Part shown: piece after piece, positions 17,521 through 26,876 of the stretch | How the letters are laid out: every line of letters starts with the position of its first letter | How positions within the stretch are numbered: position 1 is the first letter of the stretch | Source of the DNA: Tissierella creatinini | Lineage (GTDB): Bacteria > Bacillota > Clostridia > Tissierellales > Tissierellaceae | Assembly: GCA_005046945.1 (NCBI GenBank) | Contig: SUSS01000002.1 | Location: 1 to 64,000 of the forward strand | Direction of reading: 5' to 3' | Length of the DNA: 64,000 nt | Translations under genes and position numbers: made by a program | The notes under the pieces: model-generated | Told to the model about the DNA's origin: nothing | Seen by the model: only the letters and a program-made list of their open reading frames with translations | Database searches by the model: none

Positions 17521-20500
17521 ATGAAAAAAGCATTATACCAAAAGTGTATATATTGTGGGAAAAAAATTAAATCTTCAGCCAAATTCTGTACTTTTTGTGG
17601 TAAAAAAAGCTCTTTTCAAGAAATAAATGAAGAAATTTCAATTAACTATTGTCCTAAATGCAATGAAAAGCTTAATCCAGCTGCAAAATTTTGCAGAAAT
17701 TGTGGGGAGTCAATTGCTGCAAGAAAAGCAGATAATATAAACGCTCAAAATCAAGTCCAAGTCGAGAAACAAATTAGAACGGAATTAGATAAAATAGAAG
17801 AATTAGAATCAGATGAAGAACTAGAATTTAAAAAAGATATAAGAACCAAAGAGGTACTAGAGTCTAAAAATAAAGTTGAAATATCAGAAATAATAAAAGA
17901 TAATGAATTGAAAAACCAAGAACCTAATGATTTTGAGAAAAAAATTACCAAGGGTCCAGCGAAATCCAAGAATAATAAAATAGCTAAAAAGTTTAGAATA
18001 AAAGTAATCCCGGCAGTTATAGCCTTATCCTTGATTTTAGTTTCTATAGGAATATATGGAACTAGAGATGGATTTGAATATGATTCTTATTTAACATCAA
18101 GCTTTTCATCAGAATCTGAACCAATACCTTGGACTTCTGGAACTAAAGCCATTGAAGTAACTCCAATGGCAGGAATTAAAATCAGTGCTGAAGAAAATGC
18201 TATGGACATAGACAGAGAATTTCAAGTAAGTAAAATAGAAGATGAAGAACTATATGATATGTTTTTAGGTGGGGATGAATACTATTTTCCTCTAGCAGGA
18301 TTTGATTTTGAGTCAGGTATGACTTCAGAAGATATATTTCCAGGCTACATAGATATTAGCTTTGATTTAGAAGAGCTAAATATACCTGAAAATCTTTGGG
18401 AATATGTATCTATCATAAGAATAGAAGATAACGGTGACAGAACAAGATTACTTACTTCATTAGAGGATAACCAATTATTTCTAAGTTCAAGAAAGAATTG
18501 TGCCTTTGTATTGGCACTCCCATTTTCGACTGAGTTTATAGTTACAGCAACAGGTCTTTCAACACTTGGGCCTGCAGCAGTTAATCTCTATAATGACATT
18601 TATCGAAAATTTAATTATCTAGGAGAATCATATAGAAAGGATACATTCCTCTCATATGAAATCTATTGGCCGACTACTATGCTATCTCCAAATCAAGCGG
18701 AAGTTGATAGGGTCAACAGAGAGTTAAAAGCTTTAGAACTAAAATACGGCATAGATTACAAAAATATCAAGAGTTCTAATCCATACGACCATGCAGCTAA
18801 GTTATCAAGATTATTTGCAGATGAATCATACAAAAGCCTAATTAGCTTAAAAAATGGTCAGAACAGCATCGAGTGGAAAAAGGCGAATTACTGGCCGGCA
18901 AGAGTTACTTTAGCCGTTGAAGCCTTGGAAAGAGCAGATAAATATTTAAGAGATGTTAGAAAATTCAAAATGCCAAAAGCTTACATCGATGTTTTAATGC
19001 TTAATGATTGGCCAGCAGAATACGGAGACGCGCCTGCAATGCATGATGGGAATTTTGGACAAAAAGGATTTATAGCAGTAAATCTTTCAGATTTCATGAT
19101 GTTAGGCTATGTAAAGGAAGCCTTGCAGGTTAACAATAAAATTGTTGAGGTTGGTGTCAAATACAATGTACAGGATAAAATCGACGCAATGAATATGAAC
19201 TTGGTTCATGAGTTGTTTCATACGGTGCAGGAAGAGTATATTGTAAAAAGATCTAACTCCTATTTATGGTTTTGGGAAGCTACAGCTTTAACCTTAGAGT
19301 ATGAGGCAAATAAATATTATACTCAAAAAGATGTGGGCTGGAGTGCTAAAGAAAATTATTCTGTAGATCGTTCATCCTGGGAAACATTTAGAAACAAGCT
19401 AGATGATGATACAGATAATGAAAGTATGGTCCGAAATCATGGATATACAGCTTCTCACTTAATTGAATTTTTAAGGGATAATTCTGAATTTAATCAAAAA
19501 GGTGGCAATGATTATTTGAGAAATGTACTGGAGTCATTTTCTAAATTCGGTTCAAATGCAATCGCAGCAATTTATGATGGAGCTGGTTCATCCTCAGATG
19601 ACCTTAGTAGCAAATTCTATGCTTTTTCAACCAATAGAGCAGAGGAGATGTACAAGCGTATTTCGGGTAAAATATCTATAGACGGTAATGTGGGTCTCCT
19701 TGAAGGGATAGTTAATCCGTTAGATGAAAATAATCCTCTGTTTACTTGGAATATTGAATCAAAGCCTCTTTCAGTAGATTACAAAGTTTTATCTACACAA
19801 GCTTTATCTCAAGAGCGAATGAAAAACTCCTCGGTATTTATCATACCTGACAATACAGTTAACTACTCAGATTTTGATATATACCATAACATAAGAACCG
19901 GCACAGGTGACTGGATAAATGTAGATAGTCAGATTAAAGACTATAAAGCAGACACAATAAAAGAATTAGAGTTACAAAGAATAGACTCAAACACCACCAC
20001 ACAAGATATACCAGAAAATATGTCTTTGAAAGTACTTTTAATGCTTCAGCCACAATCACTTAAAGCAGAAGTAAAGGACAATTTGCTCAATGTAGAAATA
20101 GAAAAAAGTAAATTAATGGAATTCTTAAGCAATCGTGGTATTGAAGCACGGTACAATATATATATTAAAGTGCCTGGCATGGATGAAGACTTTATTCACA
20201 AGATGGAAGTCGGAAGCCAAACTGCAGAAATTGATATCAGCGATAAGGCTAAACTTGGAAAAGCTATTGCAAAGGCTAATGCAGCAGGAGAAAACGTAGA
20301 AATAGTTTATAGAGAAGTTGTTAAATTTTCTGACCAGGATAAATCCATAGCCGGTCCGGAGAGTAAGCTCACAATTCTTGATAAAAAGCAAACAGAAGAA
20401 GATGACGATCTAATAAATAAACGTTGGGTAAAGACAGAAACTAACTCTAATGGAGAAAGAATTCTATATCAAGAAATTTCTATAGAACCGTATAAGCAAG

Positions 20501-20769
20501 ATGGATATAATTATATTATAAACTGTTACTTTGTTGAAACAAAAGAAAATGGAAACTATGACCAAATTACATTAGTCTATTATGGTAAAACAAGCAGTGT
20601 TAGTGATTATACTCATATGGTAGATATAGTTACAATGGATGGAAGCAAAGGAACTATAGGGCTCGTCAAAGATGAAAAAAATAATATGACACTTAGTTAC
20701 TTTGAGTATGATTCAGTTAATAAAGGGATTATTACATTAAATCATACAGGATATTTTGTACCGGAATAA
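17521..20769 (+). CDS. Membrane-anchored zinc-ribbon metalloprotease-like protein
   Basis: Protein of 1,082 residues. Two zinc ribbons open it (Cys pairs at about 9-26 and 44-61), then a charged, Glu/Lys-rich linker (70-155), one transmembrane segment (161-179) and about 900 outer residues. The outer part holds HELFH at 563-567 followed by WFWEATA, with Glu586 nineteen residues after the second His: HExxH-18-E, the gluzincin arrangement, near the peptidase MA-like pattern. A C-terminal region (about 750-1082) is beta-rich and may bind substrate or wall. The family is not one I can name. The two cytosolic ribbons resemble those of the operon at 5.4-7.9 kb. GGGGG lies seven bases before the ATG. 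Confidence 0.72.
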   Translation: MKKALYQKCIYCGKKIKSSAKFCTFCGKKSSFQEINEEISINYCPKCNEKLNPAAKFCRNCGESIAARKADNINAQNQVQVEKQIRTELDKIEELESDEELEFKKDIRTKEVLESKNKVEISEIIKDNELKNQEPNDFEKKITKGPAKSKNNKIAKKFRIKVIPAVIALSLILVSIGIYGTRDGFEYDSYLTSSFSSESEPIPWTSGTKAIEVTPMAGIKISAEENAMDIDREFQVSKIEDEELYDMFLGGDEYYFPLAGFDFESGMTSEDIFPGYIDISFDLEELNIPENLWEYVSIIRIEDNGDRTRLLTSLEDNQLFLSSRKNCAFVLALPFSTEFIVTATGLSTLGPAAVNLYNDIYRKFNYLGESYRKDTFLSYEIYWPTTMLSPNQAEVDRVNRELKALELKYGIDYKNIKSSNPYDHAAKLSRLFADESYKSLISLKNGQNSIEWKKANYWPARVTLAVEALERADKYLRDVRKFKMPKAYIDVLMLNDWPAEYGDAPAMHDGNFGQKGFIAVNLSDFMMLGYVKEALQVNNKIVEVGVKYNVQDKIDAMNMNLVHELFHTVQEEYIVKRSNSYLWFWEATALTLEYEANKYYTQKDVGWSAKENYSVDRSSWETFRNKLDDDTDNESMVRNHGYTASHLIEFLRDNSEFNQKGGNDYLRNVLESFSKFGSNAIAAIYDGAGSSSDDLSSKFYAFSTNRAEEMYKRISGKISIDGNVGLLEGIVNPLDENNPLFTWNIESKPLSVDYKVLSTQALSQERMKNSSVFIIPDNTVNYSDFDIYHNIRTGTGDWINVDSQIKDYKADTIKELELQRIDSNTTTQDIPENMSLKVLLMLQPQSLKAEVKDNLLNVEIEKSKLMEFLSNRGIEARYNIYIKVPGMDEDFIHKMEVGSQTAEIDISDKAKLGKAIAKANAAGENVEIVYREVVKFSDQDKSIAGPESKLTILDKKQTEEDDDLINKRWVKTETNSNGERILYQEISIEPYKQDGYNYIINCYFVETKENGNYDQITLVYYGKTSSVSDYTHMVDIVTMDGSKGTIGLVKDEKNNMTLSYFEYDSVNKGIITLNHTGYFVPE

Positions 20770-20781
20770 TAGTAAAACATG

Positions 20782-20818
20782 AAGCCGCTTGATTCAAGAA
20801 AAATCAATGCGGCTTTTG
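20782..20818. terminator. Terminator, probably bidirectional
   Basis: Stem AAGCCGC..TTGATT / AATCAA..GCGGCTT with loop CAAGAAA, then TTTTG, between converging genes. Confidence 0.8.
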
Positions 20819-20853
20819 TTCCCAAAACCGCCTGCCTCAGTTTGTAATTTCTC

Positions 20854-21495
20854 CTATTCCAATTTACTACCACATTCTTCGCAGAAATTGCTACTTGAAT
20901 CAACTTTTGCACCACAATTCGGACAATAGAATATATCCCCTTCAATATACGGATCTTCATTTTCAATGTATTTGACGTTGGTTTTCTTTTCTTTGTCGTA
21001 TTGTTCATCAGCCTTGGCCATTTGCTCTTTCAATATTGATCTGAGTGTGTAAGCCCTTAAAGCAAAGATAATAACTGCAAGTGATATAATCCTATATGTT
21101 AGAGTAACTACAATAATAAATATTTGATCAGAATACGGCTTAGTTAAAAAAACATAAAGTACTATAGCAAGTAAGTCTACTAAAAGAATAAAAGCTGGAA
21201 TTTTAAGAGTTGATATTTTTCCTTTCATAGCCATGATAGAACAAATTATAAGTATTGCAGCTAATAAAATTGAAAGGGGTGTGTTTATCGTATATGTTAA
21301 TAAAAGTTCCATCAATATTTCGGGTAAAGATAAACCCACATTAAAAATTATAATTGCCATGCCAAACATAAAAGGTTTTACAGCAGTTAAAATTCCAATA
21401 AATAAAGTTAACCAAACAGCTTTTACTATACGATTATTATAAGTTGAAATCCAATATTGCTTGCTTTTACCTCCATACCATTTAACATCTTTCAT
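20854..21495 (-). CDS. Membrane protein with C-terminal zinc ribbon
   Basis: About 213 residues: a short cytosolic start, four to five hydrophobic segments over residues 20-155, a charged helix, then YCPNCGAKVDSSSNFCEECG, a double CxxC ribbon at the extreme C-terminus. Start taken at the ATG ending at 21495, which has AAAGGTGAT six bases upstream; a longer frame to 21540 lacks one. It faces the metalloprotease-like gene. Unknown function, but the fifth zinc-ribbon protein in the window. Confidence 0.7.
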   Translation of the reverse strand: MKDVKWYGGKSKQYWISTYNNRIVKAVWLTLFIGILTAVKPFMFGMAIIIFNVGLSLPEILMELLLTYTINTPLSILLAAILIICSIMAMKGKISTLKIPAFILLVDLLAIVLYVFLTKPYSDQIFIIVVTLTYRIISLAVIIFALRAYTLRSILKEQMAKADEQYDKEKKTNVKYIENEDPYIEGDIFYCPNCGAKVDSSSNFCEECGSKLE

Positions 21496-21670
21496 AAAAT
21501 CACCTTTCTTATGTAGTTTAATAGATAATAAATACTTCAACTATTATGATTGTTGGGAACAAAATTATTGAAAATTTATTTCTTGTTTACCCACATAAAT
21601 TAGATATAATCAGGGATGGAAAGTATATAGATAAAAAACTTAAATGGCTAGCTCAATTATTTATATTAAT

Positions 21671-21790
21671 AACGAGGTATAGATGTCCTCCACTTCTATA
21701 AGTGGCGGGAACCTATTAGTAAACTAGGTGGTGTGTTCTAATCATTCACCTCGTTTCAGCGGTGTGAGGCAATTGCTACTGATACTTAAA
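21671..21790 (+). repeat. AACGAGG-type palindromic element, copy C (long form)
   Basis: A 120-bp form. Left end AACGAGGTATAGATGTCCTC and right end CAATTGCTACTGATACTTAA match the short copies, but the middle differs: AGTGGCGGGAACC and CATTCACCTCGTTTCAGCGG. The middle is shared with the copy at 25616-25736 and the fragment at 60959. Confidence 0.85.
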
Positions 21791-21849
21791 TATTTTGTAA
21801 TTAAAGAAGGAATTAAAGATTCTATGTCGAATAGTACTATTAGTATTAT

Positions 21850-21938
21850 AACGAGGTATAGATGTCCTCCACTTCTAAAACGATAAAATCGTTGCGGTGG
21901 TGTGAAGCAATTGCAAGCAATTGTTTCTGATACTTAAA
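21850..21938 (+). repeat. AACGAGG-type palindromic element, copy D (short form)
   Basis: An 89-bp element, near-identical to copy B, starting at AACGAGG and ending ACTTAAA. It lies 60 bases after copy C. The 500 bases between the membrane gene and the next relic hold little else. Confidence 0.85.
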
Positions 21939-22004
21939 TAAAGGTCAGATTCAAAAGGCTTATGCTTAAAAGAAAAATAAATAGAGATAATATGAGGATA
22001 TAGA

Positions 22005-22181
22005 ATGAATAGATATAATGAATTAGTTAATAAGCAAAGAACTTTCTTTCAAACAGGCAAAACATTAGATTTAGAATTTCGCTTAAAAGCCTTGAAAGAT
22101 TTAAAGTTAGCCATTAAAGAGTATGAGCCAAGGATTTATGAGTCTCTTAAATTAGAGCTGAATAAATCCAAATTTGAATAG
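22005..22181 (+). pseudogene. N-terminal relic of an aldehyde dehydrogenase
   Basis: Fifty-eight codons starting MNRYNELVNKQRTFFQTGKT and ending LELNKSKFE, matching the first ~58 residues of class-3-type aldehyde dehydrogenases. A stop follows at TAG 22179 and the remaining ~400 residues are absent. A related relic, with the same first 18 codons, is at 43307. Confidence 0.85.
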
Positions 22182-22182
22182 A

Positions 22183-22494
22183 TATAGCAAGTCTCCATAC
22201 CCTTTAGCTTCCATGTCTTCCAAAGGAATTAATAACAGAGATGCACTGTTGATACAGTATCTTAATACACCTAATTCCTTAGGTCCATCGTCGATAGGTG
22301 ACCAAGGTGGGAATCGCTATTTTTAGCTCTTACTTCTGTCCTAATCATACCAAACCCCATATCACTTTTCTCAAGAACTATATCTGGGTAAATTGGTTTT
22401 GTAAAGCTAGGCCATCCGGTACCTGAATCGTATTTGTCTAAAGAGGTAAATAGTGGCTCTCCAGAAGTAATGTCTACATATATTCCGTCTTCAT
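22183..22494 (-). pseudogene. msrB: msrB (methionine-R-sulfoxide reductase) relic with frameshift
   Basis: Minus-strand coding for the MsrB domain: [25 protein letters not shown] and SDSHLGH, then a one-base loss near 22294, after which the other frame gives [14 protein letters not shown] and a tail ending [11 protein letters not shown]. The catalytic region RYCINS is thus out of frame. The N-terminus is cut at about 22494, where the AAAGGAAGTGATATATAT module begins. Confidence 0.85.
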
Positions 22495-22520
22495 AAAGGA
22501 AGTGATATATATATGACAAG
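22495..22520 (+). repeat. Shared RBS/start module, copy 3
   Basis: Same segment as at 4703-4727 and 5035-5059, with an extra AT and one base change. Here it joins a truncated msrB (opposite strand) to the DUF3795 gene. Confidence 0.75.
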
Positions 22521-23004
22521 TGTTGAAGGTGGCGACGATATGAATGAAATGAAAGAAAATCTTATTGCACCGTGTGGTATGAATTGCAGTTTGTGTATTG
22601 CCTATCAATTCAAAGAAAAGGACCTAAATAAAAAAGGTTTCTATAAGAGATATTGCCCAGGTTGTCTTCCCAGAGGTAAAAACTGTACTCATATGGGAGA
22701 CAGATGTCAGCTGTTGGGAAAAGGGGAAGTTCGATTTTGCTTTGAGTGTAAGGACTATCCCTGTAAGATGCTAAAGGCCTTGGATAAGCGCTACCGTACT
22801 AAATATCATATGAGCATGATAGAAAATTTAAATTATATTAAAGAGAATGGACTAGAAAAATTTCTTGAGCTTGAAGAGATAAAGTGGAGGTGCTCAGAGT
22901 GTGGTGGAACAATCTGCTGCCATAATGGTTTGTGCTTGCATTGTAATCTCGACAAGTTGATAGAGAACAAAAAATATCGGTGGAATGAGGAAGAAAGAAC
23001 CTAG
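22513..23004 (+). CDS. DUF3795 cysteine-rich protein
   Basis: About 163 residues with fifteen or so Cys, beginning [17 protein letters not shown], the hallmark of the DUF3795 family, followed by [24 protein letters not shown] and a C-terminal CSECGG..CLHC pattern that suggests metal binding. Function unknown. ATG 22513 sits behind AGGAAGTG; ATG 22540, behind GAAGGTGG, is an equal alternative and begins nearer the conserved domain. A gutted duplicate of the gene lies at 5052-5150. Confidence 0.85.
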   Translation: MTSVEGGDDMNEMKENLIAPCGMNCSLCIAYQFKEKDLNKKGFYKRYCPGCLPRGKNCTHMGDRCQLLGKGEVRFCFECKDYPCKMLKALDKRYRTKYHMSMIENLNYIKENGLEKFLELEEIKWRCSECGGTICCHNGLCLHCNLDKLIENKKYRWNEEERT

Positions 23005-23061
23005 CGGAAAGCAGGGAGAGATTATTATAATATTAGAATATTTTTTTAAAAGGAGATTTTT

Positions 23062-24033
23062 ATGAAAATAGTTGTATTAGATGGCTATACATTAAATCCA
23101 GGAGACTTGACATGGGATGGATTGAAGTTATTCGGAGATTTAATTGTTTATGATAGAACATCCTTTGACTTACAAGATGAGGAATTAATAATTAAGAGAG
23201 GCAAGGATGCAGATATAATCTTCACCAATAAGACACCTCTAACAAGAAACATTTTAGAACAAATGCCTAATTTAAAGTTCATTGGAGTTCTAGCAACAGG
23301 ATATAATATAGTGGATACCATAGCAGCTAAGGAAAGGGGAATAGTAGTCAGCAATATACCTAGCTATGGAACTTCTGCAGTGGCTCAGATGACCTTTGGG
23401 CTACTTCTTGAATTATGTAATCATATAGGTGCCCATAATGAGTCCGTATGTAAAGGAGAGTGGACTAATAATCCAGATTGGTCCTACTGGAAATATCCTC
23501 TAATAGAATTATCAGATAAGACTATGGGAATAATCGGATATGGCCGAATAGGCCAGGCTGTAGGCAAGATAGCTCAAGCCTTTGGACTAAAGGTATTGGC
23601 CATGAGTAATAGCCCTAGACAAGAACTTGAAAGCGAGAATATGAAATATGTTGGATTGGATGAACTTCTTTCAAAATCAGATGTAATTAGCTTACATTGT
23701 CCCTTAGTGGATTCAACTATGGGCATAATCAATAAAGATAATATAAACAAGATGAAGAAAAACGCCATACTTATTAATACTGCAAGAGGGCAGTTGGTAA
23801 TAGAGGAACATTTAGCCGATGCCTTAAATGAAGGCAGGATATCAGGAGCAGCTTTGGATGTAGTTTCAAGTGAACCAATAAAATCAGATAATCCTTTATT
23901 AAAGGCTAAGAATTGTATTATTACCCCTCATATTGCATGGGCTCCAAAGGAATCTAGGGAAAGGCTCATGAATATAGCTATAAGGAATTTAAAAGCATAT
24001 TTAGACGGAAAGCCGGTTAATGTTGTAAATTGA
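23062..24033 (+). CDS. D-2-hydroxyacid dehydrogenase
   Basis: NAD-dependent dehydrogenase of 323 residues that would reduce a 2-keto acid to the D-hydroxy acid (or glyoxylate/hydroxypyruvate). It has the NAD motif GIIGYGRIGQAVGKIA, the catalytic Arg in NTARGQLV, the Glu in VVSSEPI and the His in ITPHIAWAP. Sequence is closest in feel to glycerate/hydroxypyruvate reductases. AAAGGAG precedes ATG 23062. It ends before a strong terminator and appears to be its own unit or to follow the DUF3795 gene. Confidence 0.9.
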   Translation: MKIVVLDGYTLNPGDLTWDGLKLFGDLIVYDRTSFDLQDEELIIKRGKDADIIFTNKTPLTRNILEQMPNLKFIGVLATGYNIVDTIAAKERGIVVSNIPSYGTSAVAQMTFGLLLELCNHIGAHNESVCKGEWTNNPDWSYWKYPLIELSDKTMGIIGYGRIGQAVGKIAQAFGLKVLAMSNSPRQELESENMKYVGLDELLSKSDVISLHCPLVDSTMGIINKDNINKMKKNAILINTARGQLVIEEHLADALNEGRISGAALDVVSSEPIKSDNPLLKAKNCIITPHIAWAPKESRERLMNIAIRNLKAYLDGKPVNVVN

Positions 24034-24111
24034 TGCGCTTGGAGAGAAGTCAAGCATATATTAAGCATCAGCCCGCTGCAACGAGGCATCTCGTTATATC
24101 ACTACTAAGAC

Positions 24112-24147
24112 AAAAAGTGCTACTAGATAAATTAGTAGCACTTTTTT
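24112..24147 (+). terminator. Terminator after the hydroxyacid dehydrogenase
   Basis: Perfect 14-bp stem AAAAAGTGCTACTA (24112-24125) / TAGTAGCACTTTTT (24133-24146), T-rich end. Between 24034 and 24111 there is a fragment GCAACGAGGCATCTCGTTAT that may be a decayed repeat end; 24148-24257 holds nothing I recognise. Confidence 0.9.
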
Positions 24148-24257
24148 GCAACCATTAGTTCTAGCTTCGTCGATTAGCTCTACTGCTGTAACGTGGTCCC
24201 GGCCACTGATATTCTTCCTGGGGATTCCTGATATATAGTAGATTTAGATGTTTTCAA

Positions 24258-24473
24258 TTATTCTGCTAAAGGATCATGTTCATGAATATGTAACTCAACT
24301 AACCTAATCTCATTTAACCCCACATCTTTGGCCTGTATAATTATTTCATCTACTTCACTTAGTCCTTCATCTCCAAATACAGATGCTTTATTAAAATTAA
24401 CACACTTTATTTCTTCATTTTTACTATTTTTTATATACCCACCTTTGCACTTTAGTGCATATAGTTTTATCAT
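24258..24473 (-). CDS. Small protein, last gene of the B12-riboswitch operon
   Basis: About 71 residues, beginning MIKLYALKCKGGYIKN and ending HIHEHDPLAE. No family recognised; the length and single-domain beta/alpha look fit a small soluble protein, and the His/Asp-rich tail could bind metal. ATG 24473 is chosen because GAGGTGA lies five bases before it. It begins eleven bases after the TrpD-like gene ends, so it is very probably cotranscribed. Confidence 0.6.
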   Translation of the reverse strand: MIKLYALKCKGGYIKNSKNEEIKCVNFNKASVFGDEGLSEVDEIIIQAKDVGLNEIRLVELHIHEHDPLAE

Positions 24474-24483
24474 TACTGTCACC

Positions 24484-25599
24484 TCAATTTAGATTTAATG
24501 GCTGTTTTAATAAGCCTTCTAATTTAGACAAACCTCTTTCAGGGTCGGTATTTTGTGTGGCTACCCATTGTTGTAATTTATTAATAACCTGGCCTGATGA
24601 AACTATGTCTTTTGCCTTTAGAAATCCTTCATTAATTGTGGAACTAATATCCATTAGATATAATATCAAAGCAGCATTTAAACACACAATATCACTTCTT
24701 GGACCCATATCTTCACCAGATAAGACCTTTAATAAATGAATTGCTTCTTGTGTTTTATCTTGATGTACTTGTATAGTCTCACGCGTAGTCCTTTTTATCC
24801 CAAAGTCTTCAGGTATAAATGAGTAATAGTCTATACTACCATCTTCCTTTAGTTCTGAAATAAATGTTTCATTTAAGGTTGAGGCTTCATCCATTCCCTG
24901 TAGTCCATCTTCTGTAAGACCATGCACGATTAAGGCTCGTTTATATCCTATTTCCCGCATAACTTCAGGAGCAGATTCTAAAAGTTCCTTTGAATATACA
25001 CCTCTAACGGCATACCTAGGGAAGGCAGGATTTGCTAAAGAAGCAGAAATATTTAGAATAGAGCCAAAAGATATCTTAGATAAGATTCTGCCTAACGCCA
25101 TAGGATGAACTTTGGGACTCATACCATTAAAAATACCTATACCCACTTCTTCAATACTTTTCTTAACTATCTCAGGGTCACATTCAACATCTAGTCCTAA
25201 TTCTTCTAAAATATCGATTGTACCACATTTAGAAGTAATGGCACGAGCACCATGTTTTGCCATTGACACTCCAGCCGTGGATGCTACTATTGATGCAGCT
25301 GTACTAATGTTGAAGGTTTTTATATTATCCATACCCGTGCCGGAATTTTCTACCAAAGGCTGAGTATTATTAGGGGTCACTTTTACAGTATCTAACTCAT
25401 AGATGGCTTCCCAGGCAGCTGCTATTTCTTCTGCTGTCTCCCCCTTAGCTGAAAGGGCCGCTAAAAATGCTCCCTGATGCATTTCTGATTCTTCGTTTCT
25501 TAGCATGTGGTAAAACATGCCTTTAGCTTCTTCACGGTTTAAGTTTTCCTTGTTTAGAAGTTTTGTAATTCCCATTCCAAACTCCTTTGAATTTTTCAT
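24484..25599 (-). CDS. TrpD-like phosphoribosyltransferase (substrate uncertain)
   Basis: About 371 residues of the anthranilate phosphoribosyltransferase / nucleoside phosphorylase-II fold. Present: the PRPP loop as SGTGMD (86-91; usually GTGGD), TFNIST (95-100), KHGAR (115-119; usually KHGNR), HPMALGR, and the Mg pair in GMDEAST. The Asn of KHGNR and the second Arg of the anthranilate site are changed, so another acceptor is likely. There are no other trp genes here. AGGAGGT precedes the ATG at 25599; an extended frame to 25689 would read through a repeat element. It lies second in an operon controlled by a cobalamin riboswitch. Confidence 0.8.
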   Translation of the reverse strand: MKNSKEFGMGITKLLNKENLNREEAKGMFYHMLRNEESEMHQGAFLAALSAKGETAEEIAAAWEAIYELDTVKVTPNNTQPLVENSGTGMDNIKTFNISTAASIVASTAGVSMAKHGARAITSKCGTIDILEELGLDVECDPEIVKKSIEEVGIGIFNGMSPKVHPMALGRILSKISFGSILNISASLANPAFPRYAVRGVYSKELLESAPEVMREIGYKRALIVHGLTEDGLQGMDEASTLNETFISELKEDGSIDYYSFIPEDFGIKRTTRETIQVHQDKTQEAIHLLKVLSGEDMGPRSDIVCLNAALILYLMDISSTINEGFLKAKDIVSSGQVINKLQQWVATQNTDPERGLSKLEGLLKQPLNLN

Positions 25600-25615
25600 T
25601 TGAATACCTCCTATT

Positions 25616-25736
25616 TTTAAGTATCGGCAGCAATTGCATAACAATTGCTTCACACCACTGAAATGAGGTGGGTGATTTGCACACGCCAACGCAACGATTC
25701 AATCGTTTAAAAAGTGTGAGACATCTACACCTCATT
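25616..25736 (-). repeat. AACGAGG-type palindromic element, copy E (long form)
   Basis: A 121-bp element in reverse orientation. Left end AATGAGGTGTAGATGTCTC, hairpin AACGATTGAATCGTT, middle CACCCACCTCATTTCAGTGG, right end GATACTTAAA. It separates two genes of one operon, and its left end overlaps the stop codon of the upstream dehydrogenase. Confidence 0.85.
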
Positions 25737-26772
25737 ATAAGTAATTTATTACAACAGAAAGCTCAGTCATATCTTTGACCATTTGAATACCTTTTTTGGC
25801 ATCATCCAGACCGATTGTTTTTGTAATCAAATCCCTAACATGAATACGTTTTGCAGCAATATGCTCAAGAGCCTCTTTGCTATGTCTAATAGCAGTTCCA
25901 TATCCACCAACAACCGTTAACTCCTTATAATGGATAAGGTTTAAATCTATCTGCTTACTATTCTCCGCAACCAACCCACTGAAAAATCCAAGCTTACCTC
26001 TTTTAGATAATAATTGAATTCCATAGTTCATAGCCTCGTAACCCGGACAGCAGGGTATAACAGCATCTGCACCTTTGCCACCAGTTAAAGAAAAAATTTC
26101 ACGAACTACATCGGTTTTTGATGAATCAATGATATAGTCGAATTCAAACCTTTGAGCATCTAGTAGGCGTTGTTTATTTATTTCAACTCCGATTATTTTA
26201 GCAGCTCCATTAAGTTTTGCTAGTTTTGCATTTAGTATCCCTAGTCTACCAGTTCCAAAAATAACAACAGTTTTACCAGGATCCAGATTTAGTAGTTCTT
26301 GCATATTTATACTGCAAGCTAAGGGTTCTGCCATTGCAGCCTCTTCAAAAGATATTTCATTTGAAATGATATTTACTATTCCATTTTTCACACCTTTAGC
26401 TGGTACCAGTACGTATTCGGCAAATCCGCCGTCATAATTGAAGCCCATTATTTTCAAGTGATCACAGAGATTATCAAATCCGCTTCTACAAAAGTTACAT
26501 TCTCCACAGGTAATTCCAGGTGAAATTTGTACTCTATCACCTTTTTGATAACCTACAACTTCTGAACCTAGCTCTTCTATTATGCCAGATATTTCATGTC
26601 CTAATATTCTAGGTAATTTAAGATCCCTTTGCCCTTTTAGAAATGATTTCATATCAGTCCTACATATCCCACAAGACTTGACCTTTATCAATATATCTCC
26701 TGTACCACATTCGTGATGGTTCACCTCCTTGATAACAAGTCTCTCGCTACTTTCTAAAATTGCTGCTTTCAA
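25735..26772 (-). CDS. Zinc-dependent medium-chain dehydrogenase
   Basis: About 345 residues of the medium-chain dehydrogenase family. Catalytic zinc ligands: Cys34 or Cys37 in SCGICRTD and His59-Glu60 in GHE; structural zinc: Cys89, 92, 95 and 103 (CGECNFCRSGFDNLC). The NAD motif is FGTGRLG. Threonine, sorbitol or other secondary alcohols are typical substrates; which one applies is unknown. I take TTG 26772 as start: AGGAG lies nine bases upstream, and it gives the usual MKAAILE opening; an ATG at 26781 touches that site. First gene behind the cobalamin riboswitch and its terminator. Confidence 0.88.
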   Translation of the reverse strand: MKAAILESSERLVIKEVNHHECGTGDILIKVKSCGICRTDMKSFLKGQRDLKLPRILGHEISGIIEELGSEVVGYQKGDRVQISPGITCGECNFCRSGFDNLCDHLKIMGFNYDGGFAEYVLVPAKGVKNGIVNIISNEISFEEAAMAEPLACSINMQELLNLDPGKTVVIFGTGRLGILNAKLAKLNGAAKIIGVEINKQRLLDAQRFEFDYIIDSSKTDVVREIFSLTGGKGADAVIPCCPGYEAMNYGIQLLSKRGKLGFFSGLVAENSKQIDLNLIHYKELTVVGGYGTAIRHSKEALEHIAAKRIHVRDLITKTIGLDDAKKGIQMVKDMTELSVVINYL

Positions 26773-26787
26773 ACAGTTCATCTCCTT

Positions 26788-26828
26788 TAAAAAAAAATAA
26801 AGTCCACGCTAAAAATAGCGTGGACTTT
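26788..26828 (-). terminator. Expression-platform terminator of the cobalamin riboswitch
   Basis: On the minus strand a perfect 12-bp stem AAAGTCCACGCT / AGCGTGGACTTT (loop ATTTTT) is followed by ATTTTTTTTT, just before the dehydrogenase ribosome binding site. It would stop transcription when the aptamer is bound. Confidence 0.88.
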
Positions 26829-26876
26829 CCAACATCCATAACATCAAATGCTTTAATCACAAAGCATTTTTAGTAG

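Noticed and set aside
25600..25689. Open N-terminal extension of the TrpD-like gene
   Set aside because: It reads through repeat copy E; the family begins at the ATG at 25599 with a strong ribosome binding site.
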